A stretch of 64,000 nucleotides of DNA from Canna indica. Taxonomy: Eukaryota > Streptophyta > Magnoliopsida > Zingiberales > Cannaceae. Under the pieces are notes generated by a model. The model had not been told where the DNA came from and made no database searches. It saw only the letters and a program-made list of their open reading frames with translations. The translations under genes were made by a program, and so were the position numbers. Position 1 is the first letter of the stretch. Every line of letters starts with the position of its first letter. Location of the stretch: NCBI GenBank assembly GCA_034359265.1, contig CP136895.1:49494001-49558000 (forward strand), written 5' to 3'. This document shows, one piece after another, positions 26,109 through 38,161 of the stretch.

Positions 26109-26666
26109 CTACAACCCTGATAATTCCTCGGGAAACACATCAGGGAATTCACAGACCACGGGGGTTCCGCTGACATGCTTTGCTTCACCCCCTTCCTCCT
26201 CGGCCACAGATACAAAGGCCAGGAAAGGTTGGCAGCCGCCCCTAAGCAATTTACGAGCCTTTAGGGCTGAGATGACCCCTATCGGTCTGCTACCTCCCTC
26301 TCCTTGGAAGATGAATTGCGGCAGCCCAGACTTATTAAACATCACTGCTTTGGCTCTACAGTCCAACATTACGAAATTCTCTCCTAGCCAGTCCATGCCA
26401 AGGATGACGTCAAGCTCAAGAGTGGATAGGAGTGTCAAATCCACACTCAGCACATTGCCGCATATGAGCACTTCACACCCTTGATAAATTGAGGTTGCTA
26501 AGATTGCATCGCCCGTAGGCGTTGATACCATTAATGGCCCATCAAGCATAGAGGGTGCCATTGGCAGCTTTGCAGCAAATATGACAAACACAAATGAGTG
26601 TGTGGCACCTGGATCAAATAATACATACGCAGCAGACGAACATACTAAAATAGTACATGTCGCCAC
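26109..26666 (-). pseudogene. Aspartic protease, Tekay-like gypsy
   Basis: The protease shows LFDPGATHSFV, where D-P/S-G-A-T is the catalytic loop, and the downstream VILGMDWL motif typical of gypsy proteases. The frame then runs into the linker EFPDVFPEELSGL that precedes RT. It is separated from gag by a stop or frame change near 26670. Confidence 0.85.
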
Positions 26667-26680
26667 TGCTTTGGAAGCCT

Positions 26681-27395
26681 CTACCCATCACGGTTCATAG
26701 CATATACCCGCGCAGGCAGCCTCTCTGAATAACTGGTCTGCGGCCCCTTATTTTGAGTCTGCCCTCTTGGTGCTACTAACCCTACTGACATAGGTGCTTT
26801 ACCCCTTGACTGCTCAAACTTCTGACCAGTTCCCTCGGGCAGTCCTTCTTGAAATGTCTGACTCGGCCGTACTTGAAGCAAGCATTAGTGCGGTTAAGGC
26901 AGGACCCCCAATGCCTCCGACTGTAGCTACCACACTGCGGCGCCTCAGATCTCTGAGAACCACCTCCTGACACTGCCGGCCTCACTGACCCGGTCCCTGG
27001 GCCCCCATGCCCCCGGTTACCATTCTGTCCCCGGCTTTGCTACTGCTCTGCTATGGGCATTGCCCCCTCGGAGTGCCAAGGTCGACTACCAGAACCCTGT
27101 GACCGGAACTTCTTCTTAGCTGGCCCGTCGTTTCTCTCGAACGGCACCAAAGCTTCTTTCGCAAGGCTTCATCCACTACCCGAGCCAGTGTAGATTCCTC
27201 GGTGTAATGAATAAGCCTGCCAATTTGTGGCCTCAATCCTGCCACGAACCTGTTGACCCTGGCGGTCTCAGCCGCCACTAGGGTGGGATGGTATTTGGAG
27301 AGACGATTAAACTCCATCTCATACTCCGACATTGTCATGCCACAAGACCTGCGCAACATCTCAAGGTCCCATGCCCGCTTATCACGAACACTCAT
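26681..27395 (-). pseudogene. Gag, Tekay-like gypsy (partial)
   Basis: A Retrotrans_gag-type segment (MTMSEYEMEFNRLSKY, VNRFVAGLRPQI) is followed by a frameshift and a zinc knuckle, CFKYGRVRHFKKDC. In this knuckle the second Cys is Tyr and the usual Gly before His is Arg. The N-terminal half of gag is not recognisable in 27396-28111, so it is truncated or very diverged. Confidence 0.75.
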
Positions 27396-28111
27396 TAATA
27401 CATGACATGATCATGAATGTCAAAATCACTCGGCCCATGTCGGCCCCACAGAAAACAATACATTCATACGACCCAACCCGGCCCAAACCTAGCAATCATA
27501 CAAGTCGGTCGCTAGAATCTATCTAGCGAGCCTTCTACCCGGGCCCTCTCTAGTTGGGTATGGCCCACCCAACCAAATCCACTCGAGTCTAAAGTTAGTG
27601 TGGCTCCCCTTGGGTCTAACGTCAGCGTGGCTCACTCACGCAGTATCAAGACCCAAAATCCACTCACCGAGTTGGGACCAACTTGCCAAGTCGGTATGCT
27701 TCTCGGCTCGGCCGTCGCTCATCCACAAGCACAACCACAATCAATATCCATGCACAGTACGCACAAGTACATAAAGAATATTTTTTACCGACAACCGAGG
27801 TACGCGTCTACGTGCCCCAACTCGACCCTCTCTTGGGTCTAACCTCTTGGCTCTATGTTTCATCACCCAATTTACTACCACTGTCGCTCAATGCAGCATT
27901 GGGAGCCTCCATTACACTATCACAGAAAAGAAGAAGTTTCCTGTCACATAATAAATTTTTAACATAAGCTTTGAAAAGTTACTAACCGCATGGTGCGCTG
28001 AGTGCAGGAGTGGTTGTCCAATCTTGTAGTATAACTATACCGTATGTCGGCACGCTAGCATATGCCTCATACGGTACCCAACACTGAGTCATAGACAAGA
28101 CCTAACCTAGT
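27396..28111 (-). other. Leader region between PBS and gag of the Tekay-like element
   Basis: There is no convincing coding frame. Short repeats occur, such as CCCTTGGGTCTAACGTC- and CTTGGGTCTAACCTC-like phrases (27548-27850) that resemble parts of the family's own LTRs. It may contain an untranslated leader plus remnants of the missing gag start. Confidence 0.4.
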
Positions 28112-28123
28112 GCTCTGATACCA
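28112..28123 (-). promoter_or_regulatory. Primer-binding site of the Tekay-like element
   Basis: On the - strand TGGTATCAGAGC, complementary to the 3' end of plant initiator tRNA-Met, lies four bases after the 5' LTR end. Confidence 0.85.
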
Positions 28124-28127
28124 ACTT

Positions 28128-30511
28128 TGTCACAACTCGACTAAGGGTAGTGTAACCGGTCAGGGCCTACATCCTGCCCTGTAGCTCACTGTCTACACTG
28201 ACATCAAGAAACCAAAAACATATCGATTGAAAGAAATTTAACATACTTTATATAAAGTTTGCAAGTAACAATATATAAATTTTTCAAAACAAGAAGAAAC
28301 GTCAACGTCAAATCCAAATGATCAAATATAAAGTTTTATAATTCTTTTCAATTACAACCGTCAGTGCAGAAATAAAACCAATATAACTAGGACTAGTCTA
28401 AGACTCATGGACTCCACTACGAGAAATGACACCGCCTCTGCCCTCCAGCTGCACCATGTCGACACCAAGCTACTGCTCATGCTCTGTAAAAATAAAAATA
28501 AACTGTGAGTCCACTTGGGACTCAGTGAGTGGCTCAATTGAACCTCCACTTAAGCCTCAGTCATGCATATGTATATATTACAAGGAAATAAAGGAATATA
28601 CGAGGTAAGGTGTGTTTCAAATGCAACTACCGACCCTCACCGGATCCATGAGTATCCAATGTACATGATAACCTGCCACCTTGGCTTATTATGCCTCTAG
28701 CATCCGGCCCTTAGGCCTACTCATAGCAATATATATCCCGGCTACATCCATCCCTACCATATCAGGTAGTATCATACTGGCCATCAGCCACATCATCTCA
28801 AAATGCAAGCAAACAATCCCGGGCCGTTGACTAGGATGGCCACTAGTCTCCGGACATCGTCTGGGGTAAGGATAGCTAGTCTCACCCAACTAGAGTCTGG
28901 CACCTAGCGAGCCCGCTGGCGCACCTCTAGACCCAACTGGCTGAGCTGAGCATTGGTCATTTCCGACCTCCTCACTCCTCGGTGGACCATCTCAAGCACA
29001 TTACACATTTAATATCCTATGGTTTCCATATATATATACCTCGGGCCTTTGCCCGTATCTAGCCATGTCCGGCTACCGGGTCAACGATTCATGTTGCCCC
29101 TTTTAGTATATGTGCACCTACAATCTCTAAGTTTCTAAAAATATACAAGCAATCATAGAAGTATTATCGTCTCATATCTAAGTTTCCATAAATGTGTTAT
29201 GAACATCTAGTGGCACCTTACATGTTAACTAGCCTTCTACACTGTCTTAGGTGAGAATTTCCATGAGTCAACCTTGGAATACCATCCAAGAACATTTAGG
29301 GCAGAATACATAATTTAAAGAAAAATCCTCAAATATTACATCATTCATCATATATAATCGTAATGCACATACCTAACAATTCTTATACTACCTTAGGAAT
29401 ATTAGCACAATAAGGAGCAACTATCTAGCATAGCATGTATGAATTAACATGTATGAATTATAAAACATGGTAACATTGTCAACATCCAAGTTTAAGGATC
29501 AAATGCTAAGTATGGTTACAATCTAGCATTTCTACAATTCAAATCAATTAAGCTACTTGGTAAGTTTGATGTTCTTCCTAAGTATTGTCATATCCCTATG
29601 TGTGATCCCTAAGATCATGAAATTTCTATCTAAGACAAGTCTCTCCTCCTCTCCCCAACCTTGGCCAAACTCTCTCCATGAATCTTAGGATTCATTCGGC
29701 CACTTCAAGGGACTTTAAAGGGGACATGCTTCATATTACATGAGGAGTTCAAAGGACTACATCAAAACAGCGATATAAGGGCATCTAAGGGCCTTCTCGC
29801 TGTCAGGAGAATCGGGGAAAATTTCGGCATGACCTTTCCCCTTTTCCCATGACTCGGCAGCCCCAAAAATATGTAGATTGCCGATTAAAATAGCGTGATC
29901 CGACAAGAAACATCATAAAACAGTGAGTACATATCATTGAAATTATGGATCGTCGAGAAAAATTGCAAGAACTCGACCTATCATCTAGGGTTCGGCCACC
30001 CGCCTTCCCCAAATTGTTAAAGCCTTAACCACTCACCTAGATCGCCAAGAAATAAGGATCGGGTGACGATGACTTGAGAATTTCCTGCGACGACGTGAAT
30101 TCCGGATCGATCCAAGCCCCAAGCCCCCTCCTTGTTCCTCCTCCTCTTTCTCCCTTGCGGCCTTGTGCGACTCAATGGTTGAGTCGCACGGCTGCCATAT
30201 GGGGCGGTTTTATCCCCTCAACCATCTTTCCAAAGATGGTTTCAAGGCTCACTTAAGTCATACTCAGAACTCGACTAAACCCGAACTCGACTCAGGTTCC
30301 GACCTAACCCATAACATGACTCGAGTTAACTTAATTTAAGATTTAATTTTATAAAAAGGAAAGTTAATTATCCAAATAGTCTTCATGATTCATTAGCCGA
30401 GTCATACCTTTTCACTCGAGGCAATCCTGAGGCTCGACTCGACTACCCCCGGGTTTGACGGGCTGCACCAAAATAAATTTTTATATTAGGAAAAAAAATT
30501 CGGGTCTTACA
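28128..30511 (-). repeat. 5' LTR of the Tekay-like element
   Basis: The LTR is 2384 bp; on the - strand it begins TGTAAGACCCG and ends GAGTTGTGACA. It is highly similar to 20774-23197 along its length, with scattered substitutions, a 62-bp-class deletion near 29665 and the intact 28878-29020 segment that the 3' LTR lost. Confidence 0.88.
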
Positions 30512-31273
30512 GCCGTACCCGGCCTTCATAGCTATAGAATTTGTATTCACCATCACATGTTTCGCACATGGCGAGTCAAACACTGGGCCCGTCCACTAGG
30601 GTGGTCGTTTAGTTTCCGGAACCCACCGGGTTAGGGATAGCTAGTCCCACCCAACTCGGGTCTACCATCAGTGTGGCCTACTGACGAAATCTCAAGACCC
30701 TCCGTCATTCGGGTCTAACACCTACCGTGCCCACTAGTGCAATCTCAAGACCCTAATCACTGCTGAGTCGAGTAGAAGTTGTGCCGCCCCCCTACACTCC
30801 CAAGTAGACCACCTCAATCACATTACACACATAGGTATTCTGTAATTCCATTCAATACGTATATCTACATGCCATAAATGTAGGAGTGTCTGTATATCAT
30901 GTATCACATATACAATTTATAATTTAACTGATACTGCAATAAATGCTCTATCAATCTGAATGAATACAAGAGTAAAGGAATTTAAATTCTGCTTGAAGGA
31001 AATAAACTCAGCAAGGAAAGAAATTATCTAACATGGTAAAAATTAAACTAACTTCAGAAATTTGATAAGGAAAATTTAGGAATAATTGCTACCTCATAAT
31101 GTCGCTAAATATATGCGCCAATGTTATAGTTTCCCTTAATTGGTGTCTTACCAATTCTCATCGTAGCTACTTGTCAATCTAGGTGATCTTCGTTTCCTAA
31201 TGTCTCTAATATTTCTAAGTATGAAGGTTAATTCCTTTCGTTCACCATCCCCTCCTTTGCTTGGCCGGACCTT

Positions 31274-31293
31274 GAGCAAGGCATGCCTTGCTC
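31274..31293. repeat. Perfect 20-bp palindrome in the outer gypsy LTR
   Basis: GAGCAAGGCA followed immediately by its reverse complement, bordered by GGCCGGACCTT and GGCCGAGCC. Related, imperfect hairpins occur at about 22225-22260 and 31403-31450. Confidence 0.8.
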
Positions 31294-32228
31294 GGCCGAG
31301 CCTACAAGGGTAGGAGGAGAGGGAGTTTTTGACCATGAACCCTAACAATTAGGTTCGTGATCTACACTAGTTGAATTCTTGATCAAGTTCCTCCCTCTTT
31401 GCTCGGCCGGACCTTGAGGCTACCCCTTGATCGGCCGAGCCCTCAAGGCTTAGAGAAAATGGATCTCGATCATCAACTTCAGCGATTGAACCATAAATCT
31501 ACGCGATCTTAAATTAAAACCGATCTAATGGGGTTTAAATCAATCGAGGGAATTGGGGAAATTTTCAGCATGACCTTTCCCCTTTTTCCTCTACTCGGCC
31601 GACCCCTAGATCATCAAAATCCAGACATCTAAAGTAAATCCGATACATCAGCGATTTAAAACAACGAAGAGATCGAAGAAAAATACCACGAATCGACAAG
31701 AACTCGCGAGAAAACCCTCGATTTAGCACTTCTAGTAGGTTCGGCCACCCGCCTCACCATATAACGAAAAATCCAACCACTCATCTTGATTAGATGAAGA
31801 AGATGGACTAGATGAAGATGATCTTGACTTCTCCAACGATGACACGAGACCTGCGTCGTCCACGAGCTTCTTCCCCTCCTCTTCACCTTGGGCTGCGTGC
31901 GGCTCTCTCTTGCTTTAAGCCTCATGGCGGCTTCGAGTGAGAGGGTTTTGATCCTTTTTTTTGACAAAAATGCCCTCATGACTTAAGTTCCCTCATTCAA
32001 CTCAACCTGAGCCCGAATTGAGCCCCGACTCGACCCACGAACCCGATTTCAACCCGACTTGAATCTATCTAACACATAAATCATATAAACATAATTTACG
32101 AGTTAAACAAATTGAATTATACCTTCTATTCGCATCGATTTTCGTGACTCAACCCGGCTATCCCCCGATCGCATGCGCTGCACCAAATAAATTTTTTATA
32201 TTAGGAAAATCTCGGGTATTACAATTGG

Positions 32229-33306
32229 CATTCTTTACATAAGCATTTCTAGTGTTATTAAGAAATGAAATATTTTTCAATTCGTTTACTTTTTTATTTA
32301 AAGACACAACCTCATTTTTCAATAAATCAAGAGATTGATATAAGACATTAGATTGAGATTTCAAATTATTTTTTTCACTTATAATTTTTGAATTCTCAAG
32401 TTTTAAATTTTCATTCTCAAGCTTTATGTCCTTAAGCTCAAGTTTCAACCTATCCTGGGAAGAATCAAAAGAACTAGATTTCATTATCTCATTTTCTAAT
32501 TTTAATTCATCCACATGAGAGTTAAGCCTTATATTATCTTTCTTCAATCTTTTATTTTCATTATTCTTTTTAACAAGCAAGACATACATTTTCTTGTATT
32601 CATCTACTAACTCATTATATGATATGTCAATAGAACTAGTAGAACTAGCATTATCATTATCATTAGCATGACTAGAAGGAGAAGAGTGTACCTCATCATT
32701 AGAATCCATGAGGCAAACTTTTGAAGTGACTTCATAGTCATGAAAAGATGATGCTTCATTTGAGTAGGATGATGTGGAAGCATTTGACCTCCTCTTTGCC
32801 TTGTTTTTCATGGTAGGACAATTCTTCTTCACATGCCTATTTTCTTTGCACAAGTGGCAAATTACCTTTCTCTTCCGGCTTTTAGAGTTGCTTCTTTGAC
32901 TAGAAGCATTATAGGCATCAAAACCAAGATTAGTAGTAGGTGAGTGACCATTGTCATCACCACCTTCATCAAAAGTGACAATTTCTTCGGTTTTGGAATA
33001 ATCATATAAAATATTTAAATAAGCCCATAAATCAAAAGCCGTAGAACAATACATGATTTTTTCAAATATATTATTTGGTAAAGCACAAAATATGCAATTC
33101 ATGACATCTCCATTAGATTTAAATATTTTCTTGTCATGTTCACTATAATCATGCATGTCAACCTTAGGTTCAATGTATTCTATTTTCAACATATTATAAA
33201 CACCAAAACCTCTAGTTTTTAAAAAGATATACATCCTAGACTTCCAAAGACCAAAGTTCAATTCATCAAACCTAAGGGGTGTAGATACTACTGACTCTAG
33301 TGTCAT
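32229..33306 (-). pseudogene. 5' part of SIRE-like gag (- strand copy)
   Basis: This open segment of about 360 codons starts MTLESVVSTPLRFDELNFG. It contains the UBN2-like Gag core (LWKSRMYIFLKTRGFGVY, ALPNNIFEKIMYCSTAFDLW) and a zinc knuckle with CHLCKENRHVKKNC (C-x2-C-x4-H-x4-C). A Ser-rich linker and a long Lys/Glu/Asn-rich coiled-coil (about residues 230-345) follow. It is cut at the ATTGG target site by the gypsy LTR and resumes at 20149. The + strand copy at 59118 is homologous throughout. Apart from the insertion this copy has fewer lesions. Confidence 0.82.
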
Positions 33307-33360
33307 TCTTCGGATCGAGGCTAGATGTAGAAGAGATTGTGAAATCTCAAGCTACGACCC

Positions 33361-33372
33361 GCTCTGATACCA
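33361..33372 (-). promoter_or_regulatory. Primer-binding site of the - strand SIRE-like element
   Basis: On the - strand TGGTATCAGAGC lies two bases after the LTR end (CAACA), complementary to initiator tRNA-Met. Confidence 0.85.
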
Positions 33373-33374
33373 AA

Positions 33375-36300
33375 TGTTGATGAAATGACTACACTAGAGG
33401 GGGGGGGGCGAATAGTGTGTTAACTAATCAATTAGCCTAAATGCGGAAGCGATTAATGATAAAGTAATTAACACAAACAAATTATCAATGCTAACACAAT
33501 GATTTATAGTGGTTCGACCCCAATGCCTACTCCACTACCTAAGCACTGTGCTTAGGATTTCACACCCAAATCCACTAAATTAAGAGCAGCTTACAATCGA
33601 GGACTTTTGTTATATTCTGGTTTTTTTAAAAAAAAGGTAAGGGCCTAGTTGTGATTTAAGGGGTGTGGGAGGGGTTATTTAAAAATTTACCTCCCCACCG
33701 CCTTATAGCACGATCTTCCACGAGCTGGCTCAGTCGCGTGAGAAGGGGGGAGAAGAGGCGGTGAAATCGGCGTTGAAGGGTGAAGAATCGGAGGTCGGAC
33801 CATCGGCGGCGTCGTCGCCAGAGCCAGAATCTTGAGGTAGGAGTCTTACCTTTCTCCTTTCATTCCGTCAAGTACTCTTCTTGTTCATCAGCGGCGACGA
33901 TAGGAATCGGAGGGAGAGGGAGGCCGACGGAGTCGGCCGGCGAGCGGCGGCGCTCGCGGCAGCCCAGCCGCTGCCTGCGACGCCCGGCCACATGACCCTG
34001 GCAGTCGCTGCACGCTATCGCTACAACTGCCGGCGGCCCATCGGTGCCGGAGGCCACGGGGGAGACCGGCGAGTGATCGCCGGCGGCCAACAAGGCCGCC
34101 CGGCGTGGGTCGAGCGGGGCAGGGAGGTGTCGGGCGCGGGCGTAGGGCGCAGGTGTCGAGCGAGGCGGAGAGGGGGAGAGATATGAACAAAAGTTTAGTG
34201 AAAGGAGCTGTATTGTATGAAATGGGGTGAATTTAGAAATTATTAGGGTATTTTTATAGTTGATCATAGAGTTGTCGGATTGAGTCGAGGTGAATACCAA
34301 AGTTGCACGTTTTCATGTGCTGAATGCGATGGTAGTGTCAGATTTCCGATCGGAGGCCGTTTGGTAGATCTTTTCTATATTTTAGTGTTATTCAGTGATT
34401 AATATTTATTAATTTAATTTGATAAATAATTAAATAAATAAAAATATTATATTGCTTTAAAGGGTGATTTAGGGGTAATTGGTTGGTGTGAGCTTGAGTT
34501 CGATTCCCGTTGTAGCCGATGAATTGCTATTGGGTGAAATGACGGATTTACCCTTTTTGCCTCGATCTGCTTGATATTGTTTCTAACTCCGTTGAACTCC
34601 TATTGTATATTATTGTTGGACATGCCATGTAGATAACTGCATGTGTTATTGTTGATCATTGTGATATACATTTATTGATGTTGATATTTGATCATGATAT
34701 GTCATGCATGATATTATGTTATTATTTATGGTGTTATTCACTTGATCATGTCATCATTATTCGGAGTTGTTATATTATTGATATTGGTTATCATGTCATT
34801 TATTATCCATTGATCATGGTGATACACCTTGTTGCATTGTTGGAGTTGAGGTGATGTTATTTATTATCCATTGATCATGGTGATATATTTTGTTGCATTG
34901 TTGGAGTGGAGTTGTCGACCTGGAGGCTACGACCTTGGAGAGGACTTCGGTCCAGGACCATTTTAGTGTGGTGTGGTACCCTCCAAACATGGGTGAGGGT
35001 ATGGATATTGACTAGTCACTTTGGGCACCTTCGGGTGTAGGGATGTCAGATACGTCGTCTATCGGGCTACCTGCTTGGTAGGGGTAGTCGCGCGGATGTC
35101 GGATCCACCGTCCATCGGGCTACCTGCTTGGTGGGGGTAGTCGTGTCACCGTTGGGGACGGTTGATCCTACTCTGCGGATGGTAGAGTGCGGGGTTTTTA
35201 CCCAACGATCCACATGCTTGATGATTTGGTCGACGTTGATTAGGAGTAGGTGTGGAGCATTTGTTGTATATAAATATCGCCTTTGATTGCATCTTAGGTC
35301 ATATTGTTGTTTATTGTTGAGTTGACATCTTATTCATGTTGTTGATCATATTGTGGTACTCCTACTCAACATCTGCTGACTCATGTTGTTATTGCTTCAG
35401 ACTTGCAGGGGTGAGCTGTTGATCTATAGATCGAGGTGTAGATAGTTGGTAGATAGTAGATATTTGGAGCTCTGATGTGGCGATAATTTTTGTATCTTGT
35501 CCTACCTTGTCGTCTATTTATACTGATGATTTTGGAGTTTTATAAATATAAATAATATTAAATACCCTGTTTAATATTGTACTCGACTGAATTATCTTTT
35601 GTCGTATATATATATATATATATATATATTATCCGGCTTTTTGATGTAATTATTTGTATCATAATATGCTTGATTATGATTTCTGATGATATCGGTGATT
35701 TTCCTTCCGCTGCATGGGTTTCGAGTTGCCCACTATCGCGCTTCGGAGCGGGGCCGCCTCGGGGCGTGGGGGTGGACCCGAATCGGGGCGCGACAACTTT
35801 ACACCAGAAAGACCCTACACTCACCTCGAAGACACTTCTACACTCGGAAGTATCCCTTCTTCCTACCGAGTGAGCTTTTCCACCTCAATTCCTAAGACCT
35901 ACTCCTAACTTAGTTTACACAAGTGGCTATACACCTTCTACACCAAGGTAACAACTTACACACAAGACCACACACTAGGTCTTCTTGCAAACTCAAGTAA
36001 ATCAATTCAAAACAAAATATAAACACCTTAATCACAAGAAGAGAGTAAAGAGGACTGATCACAGTAAGGACACCTCCGCTTCTTGAGCCTAGCAAGCTTG
36101 AATACCCCTTCAATGAAGAACACTTGAGGATGAGGGATTAATAGCTACGTTTTGTGGATTTGATCATGGAAGAGCTTAAGAGATGCTTAGGATCACTCTT
36201 TGAGGCTTGGAAGCATCAATAAAAGGCTAGATGAGTTTGGGATGGGTATTTATAACCCCCAACTCTCAAGGCTCGTCAACGGGCATATTTTTGCCCGTTG

Positions 36301-36763
36301 TCAATGCCTGGTCGCTTGCCGATCGATCATCGATCGACTGACCGAGCGACCGCCAAGCGACCGAAGGCATTCTGCTCATTCTGGGCATCGTTCGGTCGAC
36401 CGAATAGCCTTCTACCCGTCGACCGCATCTGGGCAGGGTTGAATTCTTGTGTATTTTTCTTGTGCGCTTCATTTTTGAGTTCTGGCCTTCAGCGTGCATC
36501 CACTTAGAGAGCTTTCCATATGTTCTCTAGACTCGTTCAAGGTGTCTTTGGTGCACACGTCGAACTTCTAGAAATTTCTGCGATGAACTCGAACGCGTCG
36601 ACCCATGTCCTTTCGATTTTCTGATTTCTTCAATATTTCCAATCGTGGACATCGAGTGCTAACCGATATGGAACCTGAAAATATTTCTCAATGAAACATT
36701 AGTTCCATGTTTGTTATTATCAAAACCAAGATTAAGACCAAGGTCGAAAACCTTAGGCCAACA
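33375..36763 (-). repeat. 5' LTR of the - strand SIRE-like element (interrupted)
   Basis: On the - strand it begins TGTTGGCC (36763) and ends CATCAACA (33375). After removal of the 33608-35795 insertion and one ACTTT copy it is about 1.2 kb. U3 palindromes (36300-36430) include the perfect 14-mer TTCGGTCGACCGAA at 36391-36404, and TATAAATA lies at 36247-36254. Confidence 0.82.
33608..35795 (+). mobile_element. Gypsy-type solo LTR inside the SIRE-like 5' LTR
   Basis: The 2188-bp LTR begins TGTTATATTCTGG and ends GGGGCGCGACA. It is flanked by a perfect ACTTT duplication (33603-33607, 35796-35800), and removing it restores the copia LTR sequence. A GC-rich leader-like block lies at 33700-34180 and a (TA)n run at 35608-35628. 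The termini resemble the Tekay-like LTRs but the body is a different family. The overlapping GC-rich open frames at 33780-34300 are not considered genes. Confidence 0.82.
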
Positions 36764-37019
36764 GCGATGTTTGCAATCGGAAAAATTAGAGAAATCAGAA
36801 GGACGCTCGTAGATGCTTGAAAATCGACAATGAGTTAGAGTCTAGATTGAGGATGTTTAGATTAATTGTAAATCCTCTGAATGATGTTTAGGGCACGAAT
36901 GAAGACTTAGAGTTTAGGTTTTTGGATCTAGACATATTGTAATATTCTCTAAATGTACAATTATGATGAAAGAATCCAAATCCAAAATCCAAAACCTGAA
37001 CCGAATATCGAAGTAGTGT

Positions 37020-37044
37020 TGAAACTGCACATAGTGCAGTTTCA
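37020..37044. repeat. Inverted repeat in U3 of the + strand LTR
   Basis: Arms TGAAACTGCAC and GTGCAGTTTCA are separated by three bases, a perfect 11-bp hairpin about 95 bp before the TATA-like box. Confidence 0.75.
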
Positions 37045-37467
37045 GTTGATGCTTGGTCGACCAGTGATCGACTGACGGTAGTAATGGTTCTTTTTCTATC
37101 TGTTTCAACCCATTAGGCCCGAGATCCTTGGTGTTGTCTGTCTATTTAAACACCTCTCATGCCTTCCTTTGAGACGCTATAACCCATTGAGCCATCATTT
37201 GATCTCAAACCAAACTTTGATTGAGACATTCTTTTCGAACCCTAGCTTTGCAAGATTTCACCTTGATTGAGCCTTGAACTTGAGTGATTTATCATTAAAA
37301 GACATCAAGGGGAGCTAGCTTACTTCATTCGGAGCTAAGTATTGGTTTATGTATTTGATTGTATTTTGGTTCTTTTTTGTATATTTGTGTATGTGTTGAC
37401 CTAGGTTGTTAGGTCAAAGGTTGAGTGGTTGCCTTGGTGTAGAAGTATAAAACCACTCTTGTATAAT

Positions 37468-38161
37468 ATGGCATGTTTGCTTTATAAGATAAGAGAGGAT
37501 ATGATAAGCGATAGATTAATATCTATTATTTATTTAGTGCATGAATTAGAAGAAAATATGAATAGAAAAATATAAATTAATATTATATTCGATGTACACT
37601 AAATTTAAAAAATTCAAATTCAATCCTCCCTCATTTACTATTCAATCCAATTTTATCTTATCTAATGAATAGGGATGGCAACGGTTCGATTAACCGCAAT
37701 TTTGGGGGTTAACCAAAACCAAAACCGATTTCCAAACCCGCTAATCGAAACCAGTTGGTTTCAAAAACCTATAACCGAAATCGAAACCAGCTCAATTTGG
37801 ATAGAACCGGTTATCCGTTTACTAACCAGTTAACCGATAGTAAATGGATAACTAATTTTGGATACCAATTAACCGCAAAAAATCGATAGTAAATGGATAA
37901 CCGATTCAAAGATTAATAACAAAACCAGTTTCGGATACCGGTTAACCGTAAAAGACCGATAATCGAAACCAAATATATAACCAATTTCAGTTATCGGTTA
38001 ACCACGGCCTGATAACCGAAATCGAACCAATTTTTAAACGATTTTTGGTTTTTACTATTCAAAATCAAAAACGAACTGCAAATCCACTATCCAAAATCGA
38101 ATTTTACGGTTCAGTTAACTGGTTTGAATTGTCATCCCTACTAACGAAGCAAACATACCAT
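37468..38161. mobile_element. Tourist/Stowaway-like MITE interrupted by a hAT MITE
   Basis: The ends are ATGGCATGTTTGC and GCAAACATACCAT, flanked by TAAT on both sides (37464-37467, 38162-38165); the true duplication may be only TA or TAA. Without the hAT insertion it is about 215 bp and AT-rich. A second, uninterrupted copy lies at about 47081-47232. Confidence 0.65.
37670..38140. mobile_element. hAT-like MITE nested in another MITE
   Basis: The element is 471 bp with termini TAGGGATGGCAA and TTGTCATCCCTA (11 of 12 paired), and flanks CTAATGAA (37662-37669) and CTAACGAA (38141-38148), an 8-bp TSD with one mismatch. Its interior consists largely of AACCG/CGGTT-rich repeats. Confidence 0.82.

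Larger units (their letters stand above)
20774..30511 (-). mobile_element. Complete Tekay/Del-like Ty3-gypsy element (chromovirus)
   Basis: The element is 9.7 kb on the - strand: 5' LTR 28128-30511, PBS 28112-28123, gag, protease, RT, RNase H, integrase and C-terminal chromodomain, polypurine tract at about 23198-23215, 3' LTR 20774-23197. The flanks GCCAT (20769-20773) and GCCGT (30512-30516) are a one-mismatch TSD. The gene order with integrase after RT and a terminal chromodomain defines Ty3-gypsy chromoviruses; the long LTRs and chromodomain type suggest the Tekay/Del clade. All ORFs contain stops or frameshifts, so it is inactive. Confidence 0.88.
20150..32223 (-). mobile_element. Solo LTR of Tekay-like gypsy family, itself interrupted
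   Basis: A perfect 5-bp duplication, ATTGG (20145-20149, 32224-32228), flanks sequence that on the - strand begins TGTAATACCCG and ends GGCGTGACA. The two parts, 20150-20773 and 30517-32223, add up to about 2.33 kb, the same size as the LTRs of the complete element nested in it. No PBS, internal coding region or second LTR of its own is present. It splits the copia gag. Confidence 0.82.
13841..36763 (-). mobile_element. Gag-only SIRE-like copia element, heavily nested (whole)
   Basis: Read on the - strand, the order is a 5' LTR (36763-33375, interrupted), a PBS complementary to initiator tRNA-Met, gag (33306 to about 19815, interrupted), a long non-coding region (19814-14624), a purine-rich tract and a 3'-truncated LTR (14623-13841). 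No protease, integrase, reverse transcriptase or RNase H of copia type can be found between gag and the 3' LTR. The same layout follows gag in the + strand copy at 57220. It would therefore depend on a helper for transposition. Insertions are: gypsy-type LTR 33608-35795, Tekay-like LTR 20150-32223 with a complete element inside it, MULE 16642-18225 and hAT MITE 14730-15341. The 3' LTR has lost its R-U5 part, so the TSD cannot be checked. Confidence 0.75.

Noticed and set aside
20774..30511. Integrated plant pararetrovirus
   Set aside because: Integrase, chromodomain, LTRs and a TSD are present, and there are no movement-protein or coat-type motifs, so this is a gypsy retrotransposon.
33780..34300. 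Several overlapping GC-rich open frames on both strands
   Set aside because: They lie inside a solo LTR delimited by a perfect TSD, and compositional bias explains open frames on both strands.
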